64,000 nucleotides of DNA from Klebsiella pneumoniae (GTDB taxonomy: Bacteria; Pseudomonadota; Gammaproteobacteria; Ga0077536): NCBI GenBank assembly GCA_945862315.1, contig CAMAXW010000006.1, forward strand, positions 49,007 to 113,006, in the 5' to 3' direction. Below are positions 29,215-36,947 of the stretch, one piece after another. Below the pieces are notes generated by a model that saw nothing but the letters and a program-made list of their open reading frames with translations, had not been told where the DNA came from and ran no database searches. Positions within the stretch are counted from its first letter, which is position 1. Each line of letters opens with the position of its first letter. Position numbers and translations under genes: made by a program.

Positions 29215-30891
29215 TCAATTTGGCGAGCGCGGCCGACGCGGCGGACCGCCCGACGATGGCGTACGGGGCCCGCGTGGCCCAGCACCATTTGAGCCTCTGG
29301 GGCCCCCTGACGAACGGCCGGGTGCCGCGCCATAAGGCCCGGGACCACCGCGCTGAGAACCGGGGCCAGGTGGGCGTCCGCCGGGCGCATCTCCTCGACC
29401 TCGTGGTGGACCGCTACGGGGTCGATCACCCGCACCGGCGTAAGGGCTGCGCGGACGATCACCAGCACCCGCATAACTGGTAGCATCGCCCCGCCCACGT
29501 GGTGGGCCGCTGCGGGGTCGATCACCGGCACCGGCGTAAGGACTGCGCGGCCGATCACCAGCACCCGCACCCGCATAACTCGGTGCATCTCCCCGCCCGC
29601 GTGGTGGACCGCTGCGCGGTCGATCACCGGCACCGGCGTACGGACTACGCGGACGATCACCCGCACCCGCATAACTCGGTGCATCTCCGCGATCACGTGG
29701 TGGGCCACTGCGTGGCCGATCACCCGCGCCCGCATAACCCGGTGCATCGCCCCGCCCACGCGGTGGGCCACTGCGCGGACGATCACCCGCACCGGCATAA
29801 CTCGGCGCATCGCCCCGCTCGCGCGGTGGACCGCTACGCGGTCGCTCACCCGCACCCGCATAACCCGGCGCATCGCCCCGCTCGCGCGGTGGGCCGCTAC
29901 GCGGTCGCTCACCCGCACCCGCATAACCCGGCGCATCGCCCCGCCCGCGTGGTGGACCGCTGCGCGGACGCTCCCCCGGGGCAAGGTAGTCAATTTTTGC
30001 AGTCCGATCGGCTGCCATTTTTTTGGGCCCAGTCGCCTGCGTACCGGCACGCGACCTAGGGGCTGGACGGTCGCCCGCTTTGGTACGCAAGCGCGACCCG
30101 TGCACGCGCGAAGGCGTCTCCGCAATGGGCGAGGCCAGCCCCACCGCTTGATAAAGACGAATGAGCGGATCGCCTTCCACTTCAAACCATTTGCCTGGAC
30201 GCACTTCTCGCGGCAACGCCAAGGGGCCATAGCTGACGCGCATCAGGCGACTCACGGCGATGCCGTGGGCTTCCCACAGACGCCGCACCTCACGGTTACG
30301 ACCCGTGTGCAAAGTACAGTCAAACCAGCGATTGGCACCGTCGCCGCCAACTTCGGCGACGCGGTCGAATTTAAGGACCTCACCTTCCACTTCGACGCCC
30401 GCAAGCATCGCGGCGACATCCTCCTCGGTGGGCGTACCCAACACGCGCACCGCGTAGCGACGCGCAATTTCGTAGCTGGGATGCGTGAGTCGGTGGGCTA
30501 ATTCGCCATCATCGGTGAACAACACCAAACCGCTGGTGGTCAGATCGAGGCGCCCGACCATCACCCACCGCTTGGCGGCCGCCGGCAGCAACTCAAAAAT
30601 ACTGGCGCGGCCTTCTGGATCGTGGCGCGTGCAGACCACATCGGGCGGTTTATGAATGCCGATGACCCGGCTCTGCACTAGTCGCGAAGGCGGCGCGTTG
30701 CAGGGCTTACCGTCGATAGTGACGTGGTCTGCCGGCCCGACTTTCATGCCAAGTACAGCGGGTTTGTCGTTGACCATCACGCGTCCCGCGGCCATCAGCG
30801 CCTCAATCTCGCGGCGCGAACCATAGCCGGCACTCGCCAACATTTTTTGGAGGCGCTCGTCCGGATCAACCTGTTCAACATCGGAATTCAG
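29215..30891 (-). CDS. rluB: 23S rRNA pseudouridine synthase RluB with long repetitive C-terminal tail
   Basis: RluB-type enzymes make a pseudouridine in 23S rRNA helix 89. The product has an S4 domain, then the RsuA/RluB catalytic core with the aspartate in VGRLDLTTSGLVLFTDDGEL and the motif GRNREVRRLWEAHG. The core ends near residue 255; a basic linker and about 200 residues of RPRSGPPR-x-RGDA repeats follow, against a usual family length of 250-300. The first ATG (30843) would cut the S4 domain, because the frame upstream encodes DERLQKM. CTG 30891 gives a complete N-terminus, overlaps the scpB stop as CTGA and has GGAG seven bases upstream, so I use it (558 residues). With ATG the product would be 542. 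Confidence 0.85.
   Translation of the reverse strand: MNSDVEQVDPDERLQKMLASAGYGSRREIEALMAAGRVMVNDKPAVLGMKVGPADHVTIDGKPCNAPPSRLVQSRVIGIHKPPDVVCTRHDPEGRASIFELLPAAAKRWVMVGRLDLTTSGLVLFTDDGELAHRLTHPSYEIARRYAVRVLGTPTEEDVAAMLAGVEVEGEVLKFDRVAEVGGDGANRWFDCTLHTGRNREVRRLWEAHGIAVSRLMRVSYGPLALPREVRPGKWFEVEGDPLIRLYQAVGLASPIAETPSRVHGSRLRTKAGDRPAPRSRAGTQATGPKKMAADRTAKIDYLAPGERPRSGPPRGRGDAPGYAGAGERPRSGPPRERGDAPGYAGAGERPRSGPPRERGDAPSYAGAGDRPRSGPPRGRGDAPGYAGAGDRPRSGPPRDRGDAPSYAGAGDRPRSPYAGAGDRPRSGPPRGRGDAPSYAGAGAGDRPRSPYAGAGDRPRSGPPRGRGDATSYAGAGDRPRSPYAGAGDRPRSGPPRGRGDAPGGRPPGPGSQRGGPGPYGAAPGRSSGGPRGSNGAGPRGPRTPSSGGPPRRPRSPN
29380..29978 (-). repeat. In-frame tandem repeat array in the rluB tail
   Basis: Eight copies of a 63-base unit (21 residues, core RPRSGPPR-x-RGDA joined by P-x-YAGAG) and three shorter 33-base units (YAGAGDRPRSP) interleaved in the later part. 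All units are multiples of three, so every frame without an in-unit stop stays open; this explains the long false frames over the region on both strands. The encoded tail is rich in R, G, P, S and D and resembles disordered RNA-binding RGG/RS-like segments. Confidence 0.9.
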
Positions 30892-31589
30892 TGGGATTCT
30901 CCAACATCGGGCGCTAGCGCGGCCGCTGTTTCTAGGGGGACTGGGGGCGTTACGTGGGGGGCCAGAGGCGCGTCGTCGACGCCTCCAACGACCGCCTCAG
31001 CAGCGAGGGCTTGAGCTTCGAAATCTGCAAAAAGATCGGTATTGAGTTCGTCGATATCGCGTAACTCGGCCAGCGTTGGCATATCCGACAACGAGGTGAG
31101 ATTAAAGTACGCCAAAAATTCACGCGTGGTGGCGAAAATTGCCGGCCGCCCAGGTACATCCCGGTGGCCAACAACTTTCACCCACTCCCGTTCATGCAGC
31201 GTCTTGACGATATTAGTGCTGACCGCCACGCCGCGGATGTCTTCGATCTCAGCGCGAGTTATCGGCTGACGATAGGCAATGATGGCGAGGGTTTCGAGCA
31301 GCGCGCGCGAGTAGCGGGGCTTACGCTCCTCCCACAGGCGATTAACCCAAGGCGCGCATTCGGCACGGGTTTGGAAGCGCCAACCGCCGCCGGCGTCGCG
31401 TAACTCGATCCCACGCCCTGTGTAGTCGGTGACTAACTCGGCCAGGACGGCCTTGATGTCATCTCGCGAGGGGGTGTTCTCCCCTTCTTCGGCAAATAGC
31501 ATGAGCAGGCGTTCGATACCCAGCGGCACGTCCGCCGCCATAATGGCGGCTTCGAGGATCGCTTTGTGGCTAGGCTGCGGCAACGACAT
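30888..31589 (-). CDS. scpB: Segregation and condensation protein B
   Basis: A 233-residue winged-helix kleisin partner that joins ScpA and SMC in chromosome condensation. The core runs from about residue 8 (HKAILEAAIMAADVPLGIER) to about 180, including ALLETLAIIAYRQPITRAEI and RGVAVSTNIVKTLHEREWVK with the PGRPAIFATTREFLAYF segment. The last 40 residues are acidic and alanine-rich. It sits three bases after scpA and its stop overlaps the proposed CTG start of rluB. No smc gene is in the window. Confidence 0.95.
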   Translation of the reverse strand: MSLPQPSHKAILEAAIMAADVPLGIERLLMLFAEEGENTPSRDDIKAVLAELVTDYTGRGIELRDAGGGWRFQTRAECAPWVNRLWEERKPRYSRALLETLAIIAYRQPITRAEIEDIRGVAVSTNIVKTLHEREWVKVVGHRDVPGRPAIFATTREFLAYFNLTSLSDMPTLAELRDIDELNTDLFADFEAQALAAEAVVGGVDDAPLAPHVTPPVPLETAAALAPDVGESH

Positions 31590-31592
31590 CGC

Positions 31593-32426
31593 TTAGGCCG
31601 CCAGCTTCAGATACAGCGGCGCGCGCTCGTCGTTTTGGACCAGTTCGATGAGCGACTGCCGCAGCAGTTCTAGCACCGCCAGCAGCGTTACCACCGCGCC
31701 CGCACGGCCTTCTTGGGCCGAAAACATGGCGCTGAACGACAAAAAAGTATCGCGGCGTGCGCGCTCCAGTACCAGCGCCATGCGCTCTCTGACCGATAGC
31801 GGTTCGCGCTCAATGCGATGGTCGGCAAACATCGAGGCACGCCTTAGCACGTCGCGAAACGCCGCCAGCAAAGCCTCCAGCGGCACCTCGGGTGGCGGCT
31901 GACGCGCCTCGCGTTGCTCAAATGACAGCGTCACCCGGTGGAGCTCGCGATCCAGCCGCGGCAGCGCGTCGAGATCTAGCGCGGCTTTCTTGTAGCGCTC
32001 GTATTCCTGCAGACGGCGCACCAGTTCTGCACGTGGGTCGGCTTCTTCCTCCGTCAGCTGCGGCGGCCGCGGCAATAACATGCGAGATTTAATCTCGGCC
32101 AGCATCGCTGCCATCACGAGATACTCGGCCGCGAGTTCGAGCTTCGTACCCTGCATCAGCTCGATGTAAACCATGTACTGCTCGGTGATCCGGGCAATGG
32201 GGATGTCCAGAATGTCGAGGTTCTGCCGTTTGATGAGATACAACAGCAGGTCGAGCGGTCCTTCGAAAGCCTCGAGAAAAACCTCCAATGCATCGGGCGG
32301 GATGTAGAGGTCTTTCGGCGGCTCCGTGAGCGGCATCCCTTGCACGATCGCAAAGGGCATTTCGGCCTGCCGTGGTGGCGGCCGTGCGCTTTCCTCGGCG
32401 CTTACCGAGGTGTCCTGAGTGCTCAT
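31593..32426 (-). CDS. scpA: Segregation and condensation protein A
   Basis: A 277-residue kleisin that bridges the SMC heads with ScpB. The N-terminal SMC-neck-binding helix begins at FEGPLDLLLYLIKRQNLDIL; LAAEYLVMAAMLAEIKSRML follows, and the C-terminal winged helix ends RQSLIELVQNDERAPLYLKL. An N-terminal extension of about 45 residues (proline-rich) precedes the kleisin core. The ATG overlaps the trpS stop by four bases (ATGA) and scpB follows after three bases. Confidence 0.95.
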   Translation of the reverse strand: MSTQDTSVSAEESARPPPRQAEMPFAIVQGMPLTEPPKDLYIPPDALEVFLEAFEGPLDLLLYLIKRQNLDILDIPIARITEQYMVYIELMQGTKLELAAEYLVMAAMLAEIKSRMLLPRPPQLTEEEADPRAELVRRLQEYERYKKAALDLDALPRLDRELHRVTLSFEQREARQPPPEVPLEALLAAFRDVLRRASMFADHRIEREPLSVRERMALVLERARRDTFLSFSAMFSAQEGRAGAVVTLLAVLELLRQSLIELVQNDERAPLYLKLAA

Positions 32427-33634
32427 CGGTAGTCGAGATTCATTGCCTGACGCACTTCGTCTAAGGTCTCGCGGGCGGCCTTGCGGGCGACCTCGCAGCC
32501 TTCGTCGAGAATCGCTTTAACGGTTTCGCGATCGCCTAAAAATTCCTCGCTGCGCTCCCGAATGGGCGCTTGCTCTTTGAGTACGGCATCGATGATCGGC
32601 TGCTTGCAGTCTAGACAGCCAATGCCGGCCGTGCGGCAGCCTTCCTGCGCCCATTGCCGAACTTCTGAGGTCGAGTAGATTTCATGAAACTTCCACACTG
32701 GACACCGGGCCGGGTCACCCGGATCCGTGCGGCGGACTCGGGCGGGATCTGTTGGCATGGTCCGCAGCTTCTGGCGGACGGAATCTGGCGCTTCGCGTAA
32801 CCCAATGGTGTTGTGGTAGGACTTCGACATTTTTTCGCCGTCGAGGCCGGGCATTTTGGATTCCGGCGTGAGCAACGCCCGCGGCTCCGGCAGAATAACT
32901 TTGCCGCCGCCTTCGAGATAGCCCAAAAGCCGTTCGCGGTCGCCAATCGAAATATTTTGCTGCCCTTCTAACAGAGCCTGCGCACGTTCGAGTGCCTCGG
33001 TGAGGCCCTCTTCTTGATAACGCTTGCGCAGTTCTTGATACAACGCCGCAGTACGCTTGCCCAGTTTGCGCACCGCCGCCAACGCTTTCTCCTCAAAACC
33101 CGGTTCCCGTCCGTAGATAAAATTGAACCGGCGGGCAATCTCACGCGACAGCTCAATATGCGCAACTTGATCCTCACCCACCGGCACGTGGCCCGCTTTG
33201 TAAATGAGGATGTCGGCGGCTTGGAGCAGCGGATAGCCCAGGAAACCGTAGGTTAGGAGGTCGCGCCCGCTGAGTTTTTCCTGCTGATCTTTATAGGTCG
33301 GCACGCGTTCCAACCAACTGAGCGGCGTGATCATCGATAGCAGTAAATGCAGTTCGGCGTGTTCTGGCACCCGCGACTGCACGAAAATAGTGGCCGCGCT
33401 CGGATTTATCCCGACCGAGAGCCAATCCACTACGATATCGAAAGCGCTGTCGGCGATAAGCCCCGTTTCTTCGTAGTTGGTGGTGAGGGCATGCCAGTCG
33501 GCCACGAAAAAAAAGCACTCAAACTCATGTTGGAGTTGCAGCCAGTTCTTCAGGACGCCGTGATAGTGCCCCAGATGGAGTTGGCCGGTGGGCCGCATGC
33601 CAGAAAGAACACGCTTATTGGCGGCGAGACTCAT
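32423..33634 (-). CDS. trpS: Tryptophanyl-tRNA synthetase with a four-cysteine iron-sulfur-type motif
   Basis: Charges tRNA-Trp. Class I signatures are RPTGQLHLGHYHGVLKNW (HIGH equivalent) and GEKMSKSYHNTIG (KMSKS). At 403 residues it is longer than the common ~330-residue form because of an insert of about 65 residues (KRTAALYQELRKRYQEEGL onward) between the two signatures, and a C-terminal motif C311-x21-C333-x6-C340-x2-C343. A near-identical cysteine spacing binds a 4Fe-4S cluster in the Thermotoga maritima enzyme, as I recall it, so a cluster for tRNA-anticodon recognition is likely here too. It lies 46 bases downstream of the M50 gene and is coupled to scpA. Confidence 0.95.
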   Translation of the reverse strand: MSLAANKRVLSGMRPTGQLHLGHYHGVLKNWLQLQHEFECFFFVADWHALTTNYEETGLIADSAFDIVVDWLSVGINPSAATIFVQSRVPEHAELHLLLSMITPLSWLERVPTYKDQQEKLSGRDLLTYGFLGYPLLQAADILIYKAGHVPVGEDQVAHIELSREIARRFNFIYGREPGFEEKALAAVRKLGKRTAALYQELRKRYQEEGLTEALERAQALLEGQQNISIGDRERLLGYLEGGGKVILPEPRALLTPESKMPGLDGEKMSKSYHNTIGLREAPDSVRQKLRTMPTDPARVRRTDPGDPARCPVWKFHEIYSTSEVRQWAQEGCRTAGIGCLDCKQPIIDAVLKEQAPIRERSEEFLGDRETVKAILDEGCEVARKAARETLDEVRQAMNLDYR

Positions 33635-33680
33635 AGTGCGGATTCGCTGTGTAAGTGAGGACGCAAGATCAAAATTATGG

Positions 33681-34298
33681 TCATCCGATTAGCCATTTGA
33701 CCACGAAGCCTGCCGCCATCAGCATGGGTTTCAATAATATTCCCAGCACACCGGTAGCCAATAGCACGATGACGATCAGGAGGCCGAAAGGTTCCAACCG
33801 GTTATAGGCCACGGCCAGCCGCGGGGGCAAAAAGGCACTCAACACTCGGCTGCCATCGAGCGGCGGAATGGGGATCAGGTTTAGCGCCATGATTGTTGCA
33901 TTGAAGAGCACGCCCGTCCAACACATCTCCCGCAGTCCTGGCACCGTACCGACTTTGGCGAACAGCAGCGCCCAAATGCATAGCATCAACAGATTGGACG
34001 CCGGCCCCGCCGCCGCCACCAGCGCCATGTCGCGCCGTGGGTTGCGCAAGTTCTCCCAGTTCACTGGCACCGGCTTCGCCCAACCGAAAAGAAACGGCGA
34101 GCCTACGAGTTTCAAGAGCACGGGCAACAACACGCTGCCGATGGGATCAATATGGCGCAGAGGATTTAAGCTCAGCCGCCCCAATCGAGCGGCGGTCGGG
34201 TCGCCCAGCCGGTTAGCCGCCCAGCCATGCGCGACTTCATGCACCGTGATCGCCAGCACGCCCGGCACCCCCACCACAATAATAGTCATCAGGTTCAT
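33681..34298 (-). CDS. Site-2 protease family (M50) membrane metalloprotease
   Basis: A 205-residue intramembrane zinc metalloprotease. The zinc motif is HEVAH (H20, E21, H24) in the first helix, and the third ligand aspartate is in LIPIPPLDGSRVL. Four or more hydrophobic helices and the short length put it in the compact S2P group seen next to trpS and yciO in many proteobacteria. The substrate is unknown. It precedes trpS by 46 bases and follows the YciO-type gene by 11. Confidence 0.92.
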   Translation of the reverse strand: MNLMTIIVVGVPGVLAITVHEVAHGWAANRLGDPTAARLGRLSLNPLRHIDPIGSVLLPVLLKLVGSPFLFGWAKPVPVNWENLRNPRRDMALVAAAGPASNLLMLCIWALLFAKVGTVPGLREMCWTGVLFNATIMALNLIPIPPLDGSRVLSAFLPPRLAVAYNRLEPFGLLIVIVLLATGVLGILLKPMLMAAGFVVKWLIG

Positions 34299-34309
34299 CG
34301 CGAGCGGCC

Positions 34310-34942
34310 TTAGTCGGAGTCGGGGAAAATGCGGTCAACCGTGCCGCGTCCGCGGCGCACTAAGACCGGTGCGGCCCCACTGAGATCAATGATGGACGTG
34401 GGTTCAGTGCCGCAACCACCGGCGTCCAGCATGAGGTCGACGAAGCGTCCATAGCGCTCGAAAAGGTCGTCGGGATCAGCCAACGGAACCTCCAAGCCAG
34501 GCTCGGTGAGCGTGGCACTGAGCATCGGCTCACCCAGTTCTTCAAGCAAGCCCTGCGCCACCGGGTGCGCCGGAATCCGCAGGCCGATGGTACGGCGCCG
34601 GGGATCGAGGATGCGTTTAGGAATATCGCGTGAGGCCTGCAGGATGAAGGTGTAAGGCCCCGGCGTGAGCTGTTTCAATAAGCGGAAAGCTTGGTTATCA
34701 ACCTTGGCGTGGCTGGCAAGCGAGGAGAGATCGCGACACACCAACGTCAGGTAATGGCGGGTGTCGTCGCGGCGGACCGCGTGCATGCGCTGCTGACCAT
34801 CGCGCGCCGTCATGCGGCAGCACAAACCATAAGTGGAATCTGTGGGATAGATCAGTAGGCCATCATCGCGCAGCACATCGCCCGCTTGGCGGAGCAAACG
34901 AGGCTGTGGGTCGGTGGGATGAATTGATATCTTGCGAGCCAT
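34310..34942 (-). CDS. YciO/YrdC/Sua5-family protein (L-threonylcarbamoyladenylate synthase-like)
   Basis: A 210-residue YrdC-fold protein. The N-terminal signature is LIYPTDSTYGLCCRMTARDG and the nucleotide-binding region includes TPGPYTFILQASRDIPKRIL and RRRTIGLRIPAHPVA. YrdC/TsaC makes the threonylcarbamoyl-AMP used for t6A in tRNA; YciO is a close but less active relative, and this gene resembles YciO more in length and context. ATG 34942 is preferred to the TTGs at 34948-34951. It is divergent from yciB with 42 bases between starts. Confidence 0.88.
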   Translation of the reverse strand: MARKISIHPTDPQPRLLRQAGDVLRDDGLLIYPTDSTYGLCCRMTARDGQQRMHAVRRDDTRHYLTLVCRDLSSLASHAKVDNQAFRLLKQLTPGPYTFILQASRDIPKRILDPRRRTIGLRIPAHPVAQGLLEELGEPMLSATLTEPGLEVPLADPDDLFERYGRFVDLMLDAGGCGTEPTSIIDLSGAAPVLVRRGRGTVDRIFPDSD

Positions 34943-34984
34943 GACCAACAATCCTAGAGGTTATCCAGTCAGAACGAACCCCAG

Positions 34985-35548
34985 ATGAATTCGCTCCTTG
35001 AATTTTTGCCAATTATTGCATTCTTCGCTGTCTATAAATGGGTTGGCGGCCTTGAGGCCGTGTACCCCGCTACCGCGACTGCCATCGGGGTCGCCGTGGT
35101 GGTCGCCGCGATCGCCTGGCGTCGCCAAGGGCAGTTGCCCCGCCGACAACTCGTGATGCTCGCCGTGTTCATCGTGATGGGCGGCCTCACGCTCGCGCTC
35201 CATGATGCAAGGTTTATCAAAGCCAAGCCCACCATCGTGGGATGGCTGACCGCCGCATTCTTCCTTGGCAGCCAGTTCATCGGCTCTAAAACACTGGTAC
35301 AGCGCGCCTTGGGCGAGTCGGTAATACTCGATCCCCCAATCTGGCGACGACTGAATCTGGCGTGGGTAGTGTTTTTCACGCTGCTGGGCGGGCTCAATCT
35401 CTACGTGGCCCAGACTTACTCAACCGACGTGTGGGTGAATTTCAAACTTTTTGGGGTGCTGGGGCTGACGGTCTTTTTTGTGGTGCTGCAAGGCTTCTAT
35501 CTCATGCGCTACGCTAAAACTGCGGACTCCACCGCCAAAGACGTTTAA
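34985..35548 (+). CDS. yciB: YciB inner membrane protein (septation protein A family)
   Basis: A 187-residue integral membrane protein with five or six hydrophobic helices, beginning MNSLLEFLPIIAFFAVYKWV. Family segments include ALHDARFIKAKPTIVGWLTA, the WRRLNLAWVVFFTLLGGLNL pair and VWVNFKLFGVLGLTVFFVVLQ. YciB (IspZ) interacts with cell-envelope elongation and division proteins in E. coli; loss causes septation and membrane-synthesis defects. It is followed after four bases by the YciI-type gene. Confidence 0.95.
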   Translation: MNSLLEFLPIIAFFAVYKWVGGLEAVYPATATAIGVAVVVAAIAWRRQGQLPRRQLVMLAVFIVMGGLTLALHDARFIKAKPTIVGWLTAAFFLGSQFIGSKTLVQRALGESVILDPPIWRRLNLAWVVFFTLLGGLNLYVAQTYSTDVWVNFKLFGVLGLTVFFVVLQGFYLMRYAKTADSTAKDV

Positions 35549-35552
35549 TCCG

Positions 35553-35852
35553 ATGCTTTACGCTCTGCTCGCAAACGATATGCCAAACAGCCTGGAACGC
35601 CGGCTCGCCGCGCGCCCGCGACACCTCGAACGCCTCGCCGCGATGACCAGCGAAGGCCGCGTCGCGCTCGCCGGGCCCTTCCCCGCCATTGATGCGCAAG
35701 ACCCCGGTGCCAGCGGCTTTACGGGCAGCCTCATCGTGGCCGAATTTGCCGACCTTGCGGCTGCCACGCAGTGGGCCGCAGCCGATCCCTATGTACTGGA
35801 AGGGGTCTACGCCAATTGGGATGTGCGGCCGTTTTGGCAGGTGAGTCCTTGA
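35553..35852 (+). CDS. YciI-like protein
   Basis: A 99-residue protein of the YciI/YCII fold (dimeric alpha-beta barrel). It begins MLYALLANDMPNSLERRLAA and has the family pattern LAARPRHLERLAAMTSEGRV, LAGPFPA and a C-terminal AADPYVLEGVYANWDVRPFW with the conserved histidine/aspartate pair region. The biochemical role is uncertain in the family. An in-frame start at 35478 would overlap yciB by 71 bases and is not preferred. The next gene starts inside its stop codon. Confidence 0.9.
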   Translation: MLYALLANDMPNSLERRLAARPRHLERLAAMTSEGRVALAGPFPAIDAQDPGASGFTGSLIVAEFADLAAATQWAAADPYVLEGVYANWDVRPFWQVSP

Positions 35853-36133
35853 GCACCGCCGCCGATCGCAGCACAAAAATCCTCAGCGCACTGCGCAGCG
35901 CCTTCCCCAACGCGCAATTGGAATTAATAGATGAAAGCCACCTCCACCGTGGGCATGCGGGTGCCCGTGATGGCAAAGGGCATTTTCGTTTGTCTATTAC
36001 CACACCAGAATTCGTGGGCCTCGCACCGCTGGCCCGTCACCGCCGCGTGTTTGCTGCACTCGAAGCCCTGATGGCGAGCGATATTCACGCGCTCTCTATC
36101 GATGCCCGTGTCCCCGTTGCGCCCGATGCCTAA
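35849..36133 (+). CDS. BolA-family protein
   Basis: A 94-residue protein. Family features are the first helix RSTKILSALRSAFPNAQLEL, then LIDESHLHRGHAGARDGKGH with the histidine that ligands 2Fe-2S clusters shared with monothiol glutaredoxins, and SITTPEFVGLAPLARHRRVF. BolA proteins act in iron-sulfur trafficking and stress morphology. No ATG fits: TTG 35849 overlaps the YciI stop (TTGA) and has AGGTGA upstream, so I take it as the start. The gene order yciB-yciI-bolA is a familiar gammaproteobacterial one. Confidence 0.88.
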   Translation: MSTAADRSTKILSALRSAFPNAQLELIDESHLHRGHAGARDGKGHFRLSITTPEFVGLAPLARHRRVFAALEALMASDIHALSIDARVPVAPDA

Positions 36134-36947
36134 GCGTCAGCCAGCGCCTCCCACGCCAGTCCCTACCGCGCCAGTACCCTTGTGGCAAGGCCATCACGCG
36201 GCAAGTCGGTTGTACTGTGCCGACCAGCGCTTGCTGCTACCCACGCTGGCGGCCGAGAGCGTGGATTGCGTGTGGACCGACCCACCGTATTTTTTGTCCA
36301 ACGATGGCACAACCTGCGTGAGCGGCCAGCGGCGCAAGGTTAACAAAGGTGAGTGGGACCGCAGTCACGGCTGGGCTGGAGACCATGCTTTTCACTTGGC
36401 GTGGCTGGCCGAATGCCAGCGCATCCTCACCCCAGCGGGCACCTTGTGGGTGAGTGGCACCACCCATGTCTATCTCAGTGTCGGCATGGCGCTGATGGAA
36501 CTAGGCTTTCGCATCCTCAACGACATCGTGTGGGAAAAGCCCAACCCACCGCCCAATCTGGGCTGTCGCTGCTTCACGCATTCGACCGAAATCATCCTCT
36601 GGGCCACTAAATCACCGAAAGGTAGCCAGCACCGGCACGTCTTCAACTACGCCGAGATGAAACGCCGCAATGAGGGGCGCCAAATGAAAAATGTCTGGCG
36701 CCTGCCGGCCCCCGGAGCGAGCGAGAAACGCCACGGCCGCCATCCCACGCAAAAGCCTGTGGCGCTGATCGAGCGCTGTCTGGCAGCAAGCACCTTACCC
36801 GGACACACGGTGTTAGATCCCTTTGCCGGTACCGGCTCGACCGGCGTGGCAGCGCTGGCCGGCGGGCGTCATTTCATCGGCTGTGAGGTAGAACCGCAAT
36901 ATGCGCAGATTGCCAGCGCAAGACTCACCGAGACTCAACATGAATAA
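36126..36947 (+). CDS. DNA adenine N6-methyltransferase of the DpnA/MboIIB type, orphan
   Basis: A beta-class N6-adenine methyltransferase: the catalytic motif DPPYFLSNDG comes first (motif IV), the SAM motif DPFAGTGSTGVAA last, with HPTQKPVALIERCL (motif X) between. Intervening segments NKGEWDRSHGW, LNDIVWEKPNPPPNLGCRCF and HSTEIILWATKSPKGS are those of the DpnA-like group, which methylates GATC or related sites, in some cases on single strands. No restriction endonuclease is in the window, so it looks like an orphan epigenetic enzyme. ATG 36126 gives 273 residues; ATG 36102 (281) is also in frame. It overlaps bolA and dapE by eight bases each. Confidence 0.9.
   Translation: MPKRQPAPPTPVPTAPVPLWQGHHAASRLYCADQRLLLPTLAAESVDCVWTDPPYFLSNDGTTCVSGQRRKVNKGEWDRSHGWAGDHAFHLAWLAECQRILTPAGTLWVSGTTHVYLSVGMALMELGFRILNDIVWEKPNPPPNLGCRCFTHSTEIILWATKSPKGSQHRHVFNYAEMKRRNEGRQMKNVWRLPAPGASEKRHGRHPTQKPVALIERCLAASTLPGHTVLDPFAGTGSTGVAALAGGRHFIGCEVEPQYAQIASARLTETQHE

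Noticed and set aside
29380..29978. CRISPR-like array
   Set aside because: The units are contiguous, in frame with rluB, differ by single residues and have no unique spacers; no cas genes are present.
29205..30230. A 341-codon minus-strand frame and a 186-codon plus-strand frame (29499-30059) over the rluB tail
   Set aside because: They are low-complexity shadows of the in-frame 63/33-base repeats, which keep all stop-free frames open. No ribosome binding site or recognisable fold; rluB itself explains the sequence.
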